From Fasciolopsis buskii (Eukaryota > Platyhelminthes > Trematoda > Plagiorchiida > Fasciolidae), in contig LUCM01007428.1 of the NCBI GenBank assembly GCA_008360955.1, positions 62,001 to 126,000 of the forward strand: a stretch of DNA of 64,000 nt, given 5' to 3'. The position numbers and the translations under genes were made by a program. Each line of letters starts with the position of its first letter. The stretch's first letter is position 1. This document shows positions 34,180-46,090 of this stretch, one piece after another. The notes below the pieces were generated by a model that made no database searches, was not told the origin of the DNA, and worked only from the letters and a program-made list of their open reading frames with translations.

Positions 34180-35240
34180 GAGGTTATCGTATTTGATAAT
34201 ACTGAATTTCAAATAATTTTGGTTGTTCATATGTAACTGTGCTTTAGTGGGTGCCTTACTCAGTTTGCAATTTATGAGGTAAGCTTGGTTTGACGACGAT
34301 TTTCACTGCCGAATTTCGCACCTATGCGATGGTCACGCAGAGCCAAAGTTTGTGCATAAATAAGTTGCAACCTATTAGGTAAGATTTTACATCTGCCTTG
34401 CAAGTCAGACTGTTCCTTTGCGTCGGCACCTAATGCAATTTGGAGATTTGATCACTGGATTGAGCAGGAGTAAAAAATGACGTCTTTTTCCAATACTGAA
34501 ACCGGTATTGACAGTTAAAAGTTGCTGGAAATCATTATGGGTTAATAGTCAACTCCTGTGATTGGAACCGAATACTGACCATGGACAATTGCGTGTAGTC
34601 AGATTGCCGACGGTGGGGTACACCAAGAAAAACAATGTGGCTGGGAAAATACAGAATGGTTCGACGACTGCTTCAATGCAACCGGGTGAACGCTCAATAG
34701 TCCGACCAAGCACACGGGCACATGCGCACCACTGGGTTGGACGCAAAAGACTGCACATCCTTGTGAAAAATTATGCGGATTTTTTGTCCGTTTGCTTTTC
34801 CTTCGATCAGGTTGTACTAGGTTCTTTACTCTTTCGAACATCATTCTAAGAAAGGTAAGGAGTGGAAAAACTACCATTTTATTACACTGACCGTGTATTT
34901 TTGGTATTGTGTCAAGTTCTAACCAAAATGTACACAACCGATCATTTGCACTTACTCAACTGGACCAAATCATGTGGACCAGTCGTCAGAATGTTAGGGA
35001 CGCTCTGAGACGTTAAATTCAGACTGACCGTTAGACTGATGGTTCAGAAATCAATGCATGCTCTGCAAGCCACAATTTTCACATCCGTTGCATTTGTTTA
35101 TACCATCCGTATTTCAATGGTCAACGTTGCTGCTTTTGAACATGAGTTTCTTGGGTTTAATTCCAGCCACTGTCAGTAACAATCCTTTTAATCTACTGCA
35201 GCACTCTAGTTGAAACAGTTACTGTGTATTGAATGCAGTG
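34180..35240. other. No supported gene
   Basis: Overlapping open frames on both strands at 34.55-34.94 kb are low in coding character. Confidence 0.35.
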
Positions 35241-35249
35241 GAAAGTGTA

Positions 35250-35400
35250 CGGAACAATCCAGTCACGGTATCGATATGTACAATCCCGGGCTGACTGTGC
35301 GTGCAAGTCGCGTGACACAGTTCGCGACAGCTTCTCTGTCACCAATACCTACAACCACCCCGTCACACTAGTGATGGTTTATGAAAGCAAAAGAATAAAC
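35250..35400 (-). repeat. Family A dispersed repeat, partial
   Basis: CGTGCAAGTCGCGTGACACAG matches the end block of the copies at 10995 and 46440. Confidence 0.45.
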
Positions 35401-35409
35401 ATTTCACAG

Positions 35410-36290
35410 CAATCACCCACCCAAAAGTAGCCCGTTAAACGTGATGCTCTACAGCTGATGTATGTATGAATTTCTAATGAATAGACTTCAGTTGCATTTC
35501 ATGGGTTTGCAGCTATCCCAATACGTGCTCGTGGTTCGTGTGCATGTGGCATTACGTCCGAGCACTGCTAACCATACTATTTCGAGCGAAAAGAATACGA
35601 AGTCACCGTGAAGCCTGCAGTAAAAGAATGATATTTTCAAATCCATGGTAGCCCGCCTGTAGCCTACAAAAATTGGATTGGTCTGAACAGGAAACACACA
35701 TTAGGGCTGTTTTTGATTCTCGTCTTCCGATTATCATATGTTCGTCACCGATAATGGCGGACTTTGCTTTTCCTTGCAAATATCATTCATATATGGTTAG
35801 ATTATCAGGACTGTAGTACAGATAATGTAAAAAACGAGGTAACTAGTATCTAGTCCATAAATTGTTAAGCTGAACGAGACGATAAAATCGGATTAGCCGG
35901 ATAAACTTCGAATGAACCGAATTTTGTGGCCACTTGCACGTGTCAGTTTCTGGCTCGCACGTACTACTTGCGCGGCAAACGTTCATCCGGATTTGGATAA
36001 ATGCACGTGAACCCCGGGTAATGGCTATATTGTGATCTGAAGCAGAATCGAAGACGAATAGAACGACTGGAATTCGGGGCCATCTACGGATGGGATGACT
36101 AGTTTGCAGAACCAAGCTCATACTGATGGGGAGCTCGAACTAGGTCATTGTAAATGCGCATATATTGATTTCCTATGCTGAGTACACTTTCCTAGGACCA
36201 GACAGCTAGAACTCGGTTTAAGTTATTAGATCGACAGATTGAACCGTTAAGTTGAAAATAATTTGACGTATTTTGTCCTATTTATCTAAA
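35410..36290. other. No supported gene
   Basis: Minus-strand open frames at 35488-35697 and 35843-36121 lack splice sites. Confidence 0.35.
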
Positions 36291-36294
36291 TCAG

Positions 36295-36456
36295 TAGAAC
36301 GGAAAGCAGAAAAATTTGGCAGAATATTCGCACTCCAATTTACTCTTGGTAATCTTTCTCTTAAAACAGTCTTACATTCATGGGAATTGGGTTTGGAAAC
36401 TATGGTGGACGGATATGCAGAGAAAATCACGTGTATATGTATGCAGTTGTTCAAAG
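36295..36456 (+). CDS. Exon 3 of the gene chain, unknown product
   Basis: The acceptor ttgtcctatttatctaaatcag precedes two bases and 53 codons: ERKAEKFGRIFALQFTLGNL, then SLKTVLHSWELGLETMVDGY and AEKITCICMQLFK. It ends at the donor CAAAG|GTCAGT with one base left. The leading TA pairs with the G left by 30417 (GTA, Val). The leftover G fits 39553 or 48004, which both begin with two bases. The mix of charged and hydrophobic residues suggests an alpha-helical globular segment. No family recognised. Confidence 0.55.
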
Positions 36457-37843
36457 GTCAGTAAAATAACGTTATCTGTAGAATGTGTAACTGACCGACG
36501 GTACCTTGGGTAACCTTTCTCAAGAAAGGCTTGAACCTTTTACTCGGTGTGGTAGCACTGCACAGGTTTTCCATTTCTCTAGAAATTCGGAATGTTGTTT
36601 TGAATTCCAATGATTGACACTAAGGAGTACTTGATATCTGTGATATTTGGTGCACAATTGTTCATTTTGTTCTTCTTACCGGAAACAGTAGTCTTGCTCT
36701 CGTTTTGGCTGTCATTCTATAGTACCCTCTGATCAAATGAGAAAAAAAGAACTAGGAATAGCGGGAGATGGACTGCAAGCTGACCACGTGTACAACCTTA
36801 TAAAACCAGAAAGATTTCGACTATCAGAACGCGATTAACTGCGGCACTGCACCGTATCACCTATTGTCTCTAACAATCACTTGGTGAGAAACGATTGACC
36901 CGAGGTGCACTTACAGGAGTCAGATCAAGAAAAGCAAAAATCATGGGTTCAGGGAATATAAATCGAATCTGTAAGATCTGTTGCAGTGTGAAAATGTGGT
37001 CAATACATCCCCGACTGGGACGGGAACCGACTTGATTCTCACAAATATACCTCCAACGAATATCTGGTAATTGGTGGAGGATAATGTCCGCAGCCAGTTT
37101 TGATGCGATGCTTGTTAAACTAATTCCTCTGGGTTTTTTCCCGTAATATGTTTTGTCTCGGCAGTGAATAACTGTTGTATCCTCTAGAATCAGTCACTTG
37201 GACACATGACTGGACACCTGAAACTAAACATTTCGCATTGACCACTAATTGTTGATCGATCTATGGGAATAGCTCCTAAGTGAGACTGCACCATTGAAGA
37301 CAGCAACAGGAAGTCAGTGGCCAGATCTCACATTAAGGGCTGCTTGCAACGCACTAGCATATAGTGCATTCAGATCAAGAAATTCGGCACAACATCAGCA
37401 GACCAATGAGAACCAATGAATTTTATTCCTCTGCTCCCGGGGTCGTCACGTTTGTGATTGGTTAGTCCACGGGAATTTGAAACAACAGACTTGTAGCAAG
37501 CCGTGTCATCCGACCCACATGAGAACTGGCCACAGGATGTTCGAGCGAAGCAACAAGGTCAAAAGTGTCCTGGTGTTCGATATTACGAAAATCTTCAGAT
37601 AAGAGGAACCTTAAGATAATTTACTCAAACAACACAAAAAAGTGATGTATAGGCCTCCGAAGAAACGCCAGCAATTGTATTTAAGTTCGGGAAACTGAAA
37701 CACTCCGTAGTATGTCTCGATTAGAGTGACATCAATTACTTTCATAGAAGCAAGATTCGATCAGCTGATAAAATCATGGTAAGAGAATGGGGTCAGTGGG
37801 TTTTCGAATTCACTGACCTGAACGATCCCATTGTATACAAAAG

Positions 37844-38185
37844 GTGAACGATCAGAATCTAGCTTTGAGAACCGAATGCACCATTGTTAAGCAAACAGAG
37901 AACGGCAGCCCAGGCTATCCAAAAACCTATCTGATTGTAGTAGTACCCATTTCAGCACCTCCATTTCCGCTCCAAAATGCAGTTCGAAGTGAATGTCGAA
38001 TCGATGGGGATTTGTCGAAGGAGGAAAGCTGTAGTGAGCTCATGTGTAAATGAGACGACAAAGTGAGCAATAGCTTTGCTGTTTCATGTACACAGAAACC
38101 AGTCGATCAAGGACTCGGTCATTTAGAAACGAACAGTAGTTCGACAAGTAATGTATCTGAATTGGCCTTATGCGTTTGCGAAACA
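37844..38185 (+). pseudogene. Exon-like stretch with an in-frame TGA
   Basis: One frame is open from 37817 to 38266 except for a TGA at 38051. It reads ECTIVKQTENGSPGYPKTY, then LIVVVPISAPPFPL, a Cys-containing stretch, the TGA, SNSFAVSCTQKPVDQGLGHL and NSSSTSNVSELALCVCET to the consensus donor AACA|GTAAGT. The VVVPISAPP stretch resembles the junction between immunoglobulin-like domains, a weak hint only. A GTGTAAAT...ACACAG pair around the TGA could be a 50 nt intron, but no phase restores the frame. It does not fit the phase of the neighbouring chain. Confidence 0.35.
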
Positions 38186-38489
38186 GTAAGTGAAGTAAAT
38201 TATGTCCTCAGTCGGAGTTCAGGTTCAACGGGAATGTATTCGCTTATTTGGAGGTGGCCAATTTGATTGTAATACTTTTATCACCAGCCAGGATGACATC
38301 AAGGGTGCTACTTCAATGTAACGTCTCCTCGCCTGTATTCGTCCACTAATGTGAGCCACCCATTGACTTTAGTCGGTGATAGTTGGTTACCCAGATAAAC
38401 ATTGTTCACATGACCATAGCACCAAAGGAACTAACTCAGCTGATGATGGAATGATGCAGTCAGATCAGCAGACAAATCAAAAGTGTGAA

Positions 38490-38507
38490 CTATATATATA
38501 TATATAC
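38490..38507. repeat. (TA)n run
   Basis: Short TA run. Confidence 0.9.
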
Positions 38508-38912
38508 TTATAAGAATAGTGTATATTAGGCTCATTTTGATTTCTATCTGATGAGGTCTTCTTGTAACCATCTATTTTCCGGTGGCGACTAGGAGGTAAA
38601 TAGGCCAGTACGTGATGATAACGGGAATTTCTGTACTGACGTCACAAGTTCCCAGTACCGTGGCTAGCTAGTTACAAAGAGATTGCATGATGTGCTGGCA
38701 AAATAGCTAACTGCGGACCACCTTCACTGTGTAATGCTCAGTAATAAGTTTGATATTCCATTGTCTCCTACACCGATCACCTGAACGAGAAGGCACTCCA
38801 ATGTTCTGCATAGACAAAACAGATTATGTGCGACAGCAGAACATCAGTCAGTTGCTACGGAGCGTGTACTGTACGAGAAATTACAGACATCAAAGCTGAC
38901 CAGAAGGGAAAG

Positions 38913-39532
38913 TGGATTATTCTTCCGGTTTCTTATTCTCTCCTACGATNACATTCGAACTCCTCGGGATTTTCATAGACTTTGCGCGATCAACAATAGT
39001 TCACCAATCTGGTCTGTCCACGGTAGTTCCCACAGCAAATCACAAACACGATCAGCATCAGTAGACCAATTCTACACCAGTTGAAATTGGAAATGTTCCC
39101 TTCCAAATGGTTCCTCCCATATGAGTATATTTCATCCGGAATCTTCATATGACGTACGTTGACAAGATTTACTTATTCCTCCATTTCAAAACTATCGATT
39201 TTTTGGTGATGCAGAAGCCATGACAGATGAAGATAGTGAGTGATGATTTAAACAAGTCAAGAAATAATTGATTCAATCGATCGGTATTGATTTTATTGTT
39301 TCGCCCACAATATATGTAACTTTATCGTGCGACATTTTCTATTATGAATCAGATATGATCTGGGTTTACTTGTTCGGCATTCTCTCTATCAGTTTGGGGT
39401 TGATTTGTGATTTATTACAGGGTGAGTATTGACTGGAGGCTGATTGCAGATGTTGCTACATGCATTGAGGTCATCGGAAAGAATGATGATATTGCATGAG
39501 AGTTTATTTAATAGGTATAGGAATTTGGTTGG
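38913..39532 (+). repeat. 620 bp direct duplicate (copy 1; copy 2 at 46816-47435)
   Basis: Aligned without indels to 46816-47435 at a constant offset of 7903. I see two substitutions plus the single N at 38950. The copy ends 20 bp before the acceptor of the exon at 39553. No terminal repeats or tails are evident. Confidence 0.95.
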
Positions 39533-39552
39533 TAAACCTCGTTTGCTTACAG

Positions 39553-39675
39553 TTCGCACAAACGTGACTCTGGAACTTGGATTTTCTTCCGGCCCTTATG
39601 AACGGAATTTGAACAAGTCAGTCGAACACAATTCCCAATGGTGTATGACTCCATTCCGAAATGTCTTGGCAATCG
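39553..39675 (+). CDS. Exon 4 of the gene chain, unknown product
   Basis: The acceptor cctcgtttgcttacag precedes two bases and 40 codons: RTNVTLELGFSSGPYERNLN, then KSVEHNSQWCMTPFRNVLAI. It ends at the donor AATCG|GTATAG with one base left. It is therefore phase-neutral between 36456 and 48004 and can be kept or skipped. The frame stays open to 39758, so the donor is a choice. Contains one NVT motif. Confidence 0.45.
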
Positions 39676-39829
39676 GTATAGCCGTTGTCTTTATTACTCG
39701 TGGAGCCTCTTTCCGTTTGTACTCCATATGGTTCATAAGTCCAGGGATGGAAATCTAAGATTTCCCGTTGGTACTGTTGCATCTCCATCGCTGTGTAAAA
39801 CACAGAAATCATCCCGCTGAATTCATGCA

Positions 39830-40085
39830 GCCATGGATTAAAATACCAGAATGCTACAATGTGATTGCCAGTTGAATGTCGGAAGGCAGAACTGAATCGA
39901 AGAATTCTGTGACACGTGACTGTGACACGAACAATTTGCCAACGAGGTTTTTGGATTCGTCGAACCTAATTGAAGAAAAAGAGAGATCTTATAGAACAAG
40001 TAGTCTTGGAATAAGCAATGTGGGATTCAGAGCTTGTCAGAGTGTACGCCTTTACAGTTTATGGTTATGGATTAGTGTGTATGTG
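39830..40085. other. No supported gene
   Basis: Short open frame only. Confidence 0.35.
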
Positions 40086-40089
40086 TGCT

Positions 40090-40453
40090 TCAGTGAGTAG
40101 GTAGGGGTGTGTTTCTAGTCACACAATGCAAATTCGTCATAGATGAGTGAGTGCACGGAATAAGATGTCCTCTGGCCTGGAATAACGAGTAAACGATTGT
40201 GGCAATAGATCACATCGACCCATTTGTTTTAATCACAGCAACGAGCAGCGATCAGATGAAATCTGGGTTTGCATCAGACTATTGTACCGCCCCATCCAAG
40301 TCAATGGGGCAATCGATTTTCCGGCACATATTGTAAGATATTAACTGGTTATCCATTTTGTAATTTGCATGTTTACTAGACCATTAAGAAGGCGAGTAAG
40401 TATTGTGCAACTATTTTGTGTTTGGAATGAATGATCAGTGCATTCTACTTGAG
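40090..40453. repeat. Inverted duplicate of 27830-28196 (copy 2)
   Basis: See the partner entry at 27830. This copy contains the 3 bp deletion relative to copy 1. Confidence 0.9.
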
Positions 40454-40459
40454 AAAAAA

Positions 40460-42860
40460 ATTGAGATTTGAACATGCCTCGCGGGATTTTCAGCACTATA
40501 TCCTTGCCCCCAAATAAAGTGTAGCACGCACGTTCAACTACCAAAAAAAACTGCATCTTTATTTTGGAATCCAATTCGCCTGATTGTTTTGTGCATATGG
40601 TCATTTTGACCATTTGCGATTGCGTTGAGGTCTACTGGAACGATTCTAAGTCTTTGCTTGTTGCCCATAATGCTCACACTTTCCAGACCTATTCACAGTG
40701 GTTTGTTTTCCAAGTACATGTAATCTATTTGCTGTATTGTTCATCGTTTATTGGTTTGTCAGCCTGTGATTTACATTTTCTGAGGACCTAGATGCGCGCT
40801 TCTTAACTCCATGAAGTCTAACTCCACTTAGTTTTACTACATTTTAATAAAGGAAACTGAAAAAGGCGCCTGGCTGGGATTTCGTTCGTTACCGAATCTT
40901 CCTTCTCATTGTCTTAACGTACTGTTAATGGTTTGGAAAGACGCATATTAGTTTTTTTCTGTGTGGTTGTGTTTGACTGGCAAATCTCTTCTGATCAACG
41001 AATTTTTAACGCAGTTTCTGGTTATCATGATCAGCTCGAGATTCCGATAACCGTGGTTCGATTCCAGTCGTCCATGGGCGGCATTTCACTGACCATGAAA
41101 CTTTCAGATTAACCGTACAGACTGTTCGCACTACGGGACGATGAAAGTGTCATGCCGATATAAAATCATGGTGGAAATTTCCAACAGTAGTTACACCGGA
41201 GGTAAAAATGGCTTATCAGAATGATCTTTTGACTTAACCCAATTTCAGGTCAGGTGGTGATAGGAGTCATCGGGCTATCATCAGTGGATCTAGCCGCTGT
41301 CCATGTTACGTTCACCACATTTATTCAAATCGCTGCTCAAAAAATCGATCCTGAGTAGGAACTCTTGGTAATGACCACGTCCTACTACCATCCTATAAAC
41401 TGCAAATCAACGTAATTAGCATTATTTAAACTTTTCCTAGTATCACTGTTTTTGTCACTAATATATCACGTGAGTTTCAGGTGGTACTTCGACCTAACTA
41501 ACCTGTTTAGCAGTTAATCTGAAGGCACTAAACACCAAGTTGTCATGGTCATTTGCTCTCAGGGCATAAATCGCTCTCTTTTACATTCTCTTTCAAAGGT
41601 GGCACATTTCGTATAATTTCTAAGGAGAGCAGAGTTGCGATTATTTTTAGTTTAGCTAATATGAAAGTTACTGGCGATGGAACGTCCACACCCAGAACAA
41701 TCCCAGCTCAAATAAGATGATGTTGAACTGTTAAGTAGCATGCTGAGAATATACGATGTAATTAGTAACAAAATCGTTTTCCCACGAGGTGGATTTCACT
41801 TTTGGCTCGAACCTTCAAGTCTCAATCACATAGTTTGGTTGCGACTCATAAGTGCAAGCGATTTGTAGCTAGTGTGTGGGTATGGACTTTACACATTTCG
41901 GAATGACAAACTTGTGACAGCACAGTCTCGACCTTTTCTTCTAAGCCCCTCCAGTTCGGAAATTGGGAGTTACGAGACCGTTAAGTGTTCTCACAAATTC
42001 GATATGCCCATTCACTGTATTTAGACTAATCTTCCTCCTGGTCCTTAAGTTCACGGTGGGCGTTTCTACGGGCATTCATTTTTTGTTTAACTGCATCAAA
42101 TCATGGTTTAGTATCTCCCTGGATTACGGTTAGTAGGCTCAGGCGGACTTTCCGTTTCAGCCTAGAGTAGAGTAAGCACAAGTTTTGGGACAGCACATAA
42201 GGCAACCGCGTGTATCGAGCGTGATCTCTCCAACCCAGCAACATGGCTTGTCAGTCCATTGTGAATTTTTTTAAATGACTTAGTGCGGCAATTAAGTATC
42301 CAGTCTAACCCAGGTCACCAGTGCTAAAAATAACCATGTGATAGAGAATTGGAAAAAAGCTTGAAGGTCCCGTCTTAAGTGTTAGTTTCCGTTTGTACTT
42401 CCTGATAAAGCGTCATGGTGCCAATGAATTCCGATCACGGAAATCTATGCTTTCGAGTGACAAGTCAAGTACAGCCCTGACCTTTTGCGGTTGGATCTGA
42501 ACTTCCTGAACATCTGGTGTTGTGCGATCTTCACCGGTGAGACCTACAGAGCAGACAACTACAGATTAGGTCGTATTCGGAAGGAATAAGTGGATATGAA
42601 CATCTGTCGGCTTTGACCGAAAGACACAAGTTGTTGGGACAAATGACTGTGGGCAACGCGAAGAATAATGTCTCATGATGTGCTGACCACTGACCCCGGT
42701 ATAAAATTCCCACACGTTTTCTCAGCAGTGTGCACTGTCCACGCCATCTAGAGTGATAATAAAATACATACAACCTAAACATGAATTTGATTCAGTTTCA
42801 GTCTCAGTTTTTACAGCAAGTAACCTTGCAAAAGCGTACTCTGGTTTTGATCGCCACCTC
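40460..42860. other. No supported gene; one tRNA-like B box
   Basis: The largest empty stretch. CCGTGGTTCGATTCCAGTC near 41053 is an exact pol III B box without a clear A box, so probably a SINE remnant. Nothing else recognised. Confidence 0.4.
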
Positions 42861-42862
42861 AC

Positions 42863-43050
42863 TTTATCTTTTTATCTTTTATCTTTTACTTCCTTTATTA
42901 TTGAAATAACAATGTACAACAATTTTCAAGAAGGGAGCCGCGGTCAGCAGAGGGCAGCCAAGCGGGGAAGATGACCGGCGGTGGGAGAATTCGAACCTGC
43001 GACCTTCACGTCCGAACGCCACGACCTTATCCGTTTGGCCACCGCCGGCC
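42863..43050 (-). mobile_element. tRNA-Arg-derived SINE (family B), best copy
   Basis: On the minus strand GCCGGCGGTGGCCAAACGGA opens a tRNA-like head whose first bases pair with ACCGCCGG at its end. A box TGGCCAAACGG, a TTCGGAC loop and B box GGTTCGAATTC match tRNA-Arg(TCG)-like genes. The ~70 nt body ends AATAATAAAGGAAGTAAAAG, followed by several AAAGAT units. The head still folds, so this could be the youngest copy in the window. Confidence 0.8.
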
Positions 43051-43059
43051 ATCATCTAT

Positions 43060-44340
43060 TCAAGGGAGAAAAAGGAAACGAGAAATAGTGAAAAATTGAA
43101 TGCATATTGATAAGTTGAAGGAGGGTAAAAGAGTTTGAATACAAAACGCCCTTAACTTTGGCACTGGGCCGTATCACCTATCATCTCAAACCATCATTTG
43201 GGGATCTCGTGAAACTTAACCCGGAAGTCTAACTGTACCTATAAGAGCCAATGCCATAATTAGAATTTTTGTCTTTTTGTTATGTCAGCGAGTGGTCACT
43301 TCCACAAGTCTTCTTGCCTTCGGCTTGAGATAATCCATCGTGTATAATTCGTTGGGTCATGAAGACATGCAAGCCGTCATACCACGTCAAAACTCATTCT
43401 AATTGTAACAGCAAAGCATGTATTGGTTAGGATGTTGCGAAAGATATCAACCAGAACTATCACCCATACTAAGTTCCAAAGATTTTTCCGAAAGCTGGGC
43501 AAAAAGATGTCCTATGTTCGGTGCAGACATCAGTTTGTTTATTTGTGTCCGCGCATGCATGTCGGCCCTGCGCTTATACGGGTGTGTAGACGATTGACGG
43601 TCTGTTCGCTGTGAATACTGTCCTGTTCTAAAAAACTGAACAACGTCTTTCCTGTTTGGAACAGAAGTTCCAGTTTATGAACCCCGGCGATGGTCAGAGT
43701 TTTTAAATTTAAAGTAATTCATTGGAGAAATACTCCTCCATCCAAGGACGTTTCGGTGAAATGCACTCAATCGGACTGTCCAACAGGCGCATTGCGCGTT
43801 TGTCTGCCTATTCTGCGCCGACGGGGAATCCCATTCTGTCAGATAGACCTTAAAGTCTACCCTAAAAGGTCAAATGTTGCGAAAATTCTTTGTCTGTCTA
43901 GATATGCTTCTCCCCTGGTTGTGTTGAGCCACTACCAATATGAGAAGCACTCCCAATGGCCTATATCAGTCTTTTTGGTTTGGGTGTGGTTCTTTTTATC
44001 GAAGCTCAATAACCTGGGGCTACTTTTATCTGTTCACACGCTTTCTACTTCAACCAGTTATGGAATTCATATCCTCTGATCAACTAGTATTTTTAGGCTT
44101 TGGGATCTATCCTTCTTGGTTGACCAAATGTCCATTCAGTAGGTTGAACCTGCCATCTCGATTTAACAGAGACCTCATAGACCAGTATCAGTCGTAGAGT
44201 CGACATGCAAATTATCACTGAAATTCATATAAACACGTACCCATTATTTCAACAACGAAATTTCGATCATTTCACACGCACCATTCGCGTATTTCAAGAA
44301 TGAACTTTGCTTTTCAATGAACAAATAACGAATGACGTGT
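43060..44340. other. No firm gene
   Basis: A 129-codon plus-strand frame at 43690-44079 and an overlapping one at 43940-44197 have no splice support and could be retroelement debris. Confidence 0.35.
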
Positions 44341-44342
44341 TG

Positions 44343-44353
44343 CCCCCCCCCCC
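44343..44353. repeat. C homopolymer
   Basis: Eleven consecutive C. A similar C run lies at 51905-51914. Confidence 0.95.
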
Positions 44354-44732
44354 GACTGCAGCGTTTCGTGCCTCACTGCAGAACACTGGATATTTGGCGT
44401 AAACGAGACCAGACCATCCAACACTAATTTGAGCCTGATTTGGGGACATCCCAATACTTGAGAACGTCCATGAATATGTTTTGTTATTTGTTTACTGGCC
44501 GATCTCTGTTCGTGTGTACGTGCATGACCAGAAAAACGGTCACAATATTGCACGTCCGGGAGGCGACGCACGTGACCGGAGTGCGGACAAGGCCCAGTCT
44601 GTTGATGACACCAGCAGAGGTCAGCTGGCGCGCACAAACATTTACACACATATACGCATGCACGAACATAAATGGAAGACAAAAGTCTTAATAATATACG
44701 GATGAATAAACAAAATTTCCCCGGAAGCACGA

Positions 44733-44761
44733 CCGGTTTCGCGGTTATAGCCGCTCTTCAG
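44733..44761 (-). ncRNA. Hammerhead-ribozyme-like core, best match (family C)
   Basis: On the minus strand CTGAAGA (44761-44755), a 4 bp stem GCGG/CCGC closing the loop CTATAA, then GAAA (44740-44737), followed by CCGGTCGTGCTTCCGG, which can pair as a stem III hairpin. This matches the invariant hammerhead core. The base after the second CCGG is G where U followed by A, C or U is expected, and stem I is weak, so self-cleavage is doubtful for this copy. It lies in a repeat shared with 26239 and 50846. Confidence 0.45.
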
Positions 44762-45033
44762 GTATGCGTACCAGGTACTCCCCAGTCTTCCTTCTGAAGG
44801 TCAGTCCTGCCTGACCGACGAAAAACTTCCCACGAATCACCGTGTAATTCCTAAGTGGATTTGTGATCCTTTCATGGTCCTAACGATTCAAATGAGATTC
44901 TAGTGAGAAGACAGAAATGTCTACTTTAAACCACTGGTTGCTATCTTTTCTATGGATCCCAACAACTGAGAGAAAATAGCACTTACTACTGATATTGTGT
45001 CTGATTTGTTTCTTCCAGTGAATTTATGATTAC

Positions 45034-45154
45034 CTTTCCTCAATTGGCTTTGTAGTTTTTCAAGGGGATAAAATCGACCGTGTTCAGTCAAAAACGTAAA
45101 TGGACTGCGGTAAGTACAGCTCGTCTGGAGCAGACCAACCACGAGTAGATTAGC
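45034..45154 (-). CDS. Candidate internal exon, unknown product
   Basis: The minus-strand acceptor taatttacaatttcgtcag precedes 40 codons in phase 0: ANLLVVGLLQTSCTYRSPFT, then FLTEHGRFYPLEKLQSQLRK. The exon ends at the donor GAAAG|GTAATC with one base left. Both splice sites are good. It lies in the 8.3 kb intron between 39675 and 48004 of the plus-strand chain, on the opposite strand. Confidence 0.4.
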
Positions 45155-45159
45155 CTGAC

Positions 45160-46085
45160 GAAATTGTAAATTATTTCCACAAATCAATTCCGATGTCGTG
45201 AACGGACTGTTTGTTCAATATAGATAACTGGTAAAAACAATGTTAAATACACAACTGATTTAACTATTTTCTCAGTTTGTATAGGTTTTGACAGTTCGTT
45301 GTATACGATCGGAACTGTGCCGCACTATTTGTTTGCACAATCTGGTTTGGCCACCGTTTGCCTCCATTGTTGCATATTGAATCTCTTTCCTGACTGCTCC
45401 GCGCCGGCGACCTTTGGCCGTGCAAGGCCAGTGGCGCATAACCATGCCGCCAAATATTGTTGAACCTCTGAGTACGTATCGAATAGCTTGGGAGCATTGA
45501 TGTTAGACCCGATCGATCATCCCGGTTTCGTCCCTCGGGCCTGATTGAACGTGCACTTCTGTCGCTTTCTAACAATGATTAAACAATTGCACAGTAGTGA
45601 GATGGTTTGCAATGAGCAGTTAAACGTTCACACCGCATGATGAATCAGTTCTTGTATAAATTTGATCAATTACTCAGTGATTAATAATAACTGAGGTCCA
45701 AATAGAGGTTTAGGCTACAATGCCCTAATTTTTCCGGATGGAGCAGGATTCTTCTGGTGATCAGCTCATTAAACCACAGGTTCTTTCGCCCTTCACAGTT
45801 TCTGGTCATCATTTTGTAGCTCCTAACCATCTGCACACAGCCTTGGGCTGGCCAAGGCTTGGATTCGAAAAAAACACCCATATGGTCATATACATGGCAA
45901 GCGGGCGCATCACTTGAGCCGCGTGTGGTCCAGCGCTGTCAGTCAAAATCATTCCGAGGTTAATAATCAACAACCAAGAGGAAGTAGACGACGAAGAATG
46001 AACCCGTAACAAGAGCACGTTAAATCTTTGCCGAGTGGATCATCCTGAGAATAGAACGCAAATGAGACAAGTGATGCAACTATTC
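45160..46085. other. No firm gene
   Basis: Around 45.3-45.5 kb two minus-strand frames look coding-like (one reads FDTYSEVQQYLAAWLCATG) but lack splice sites. They may be retroelement debris. Confidence 0.3.
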
Positions 46086-46090
46086 ACTTA

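Noticed and set aside
44314..44730. 138-codon minus-strand frame as a gene
   Set aside because: It overlaps the family C repeat and a C homopolymer, has no splice sites and reads like repeat-derived sequence.
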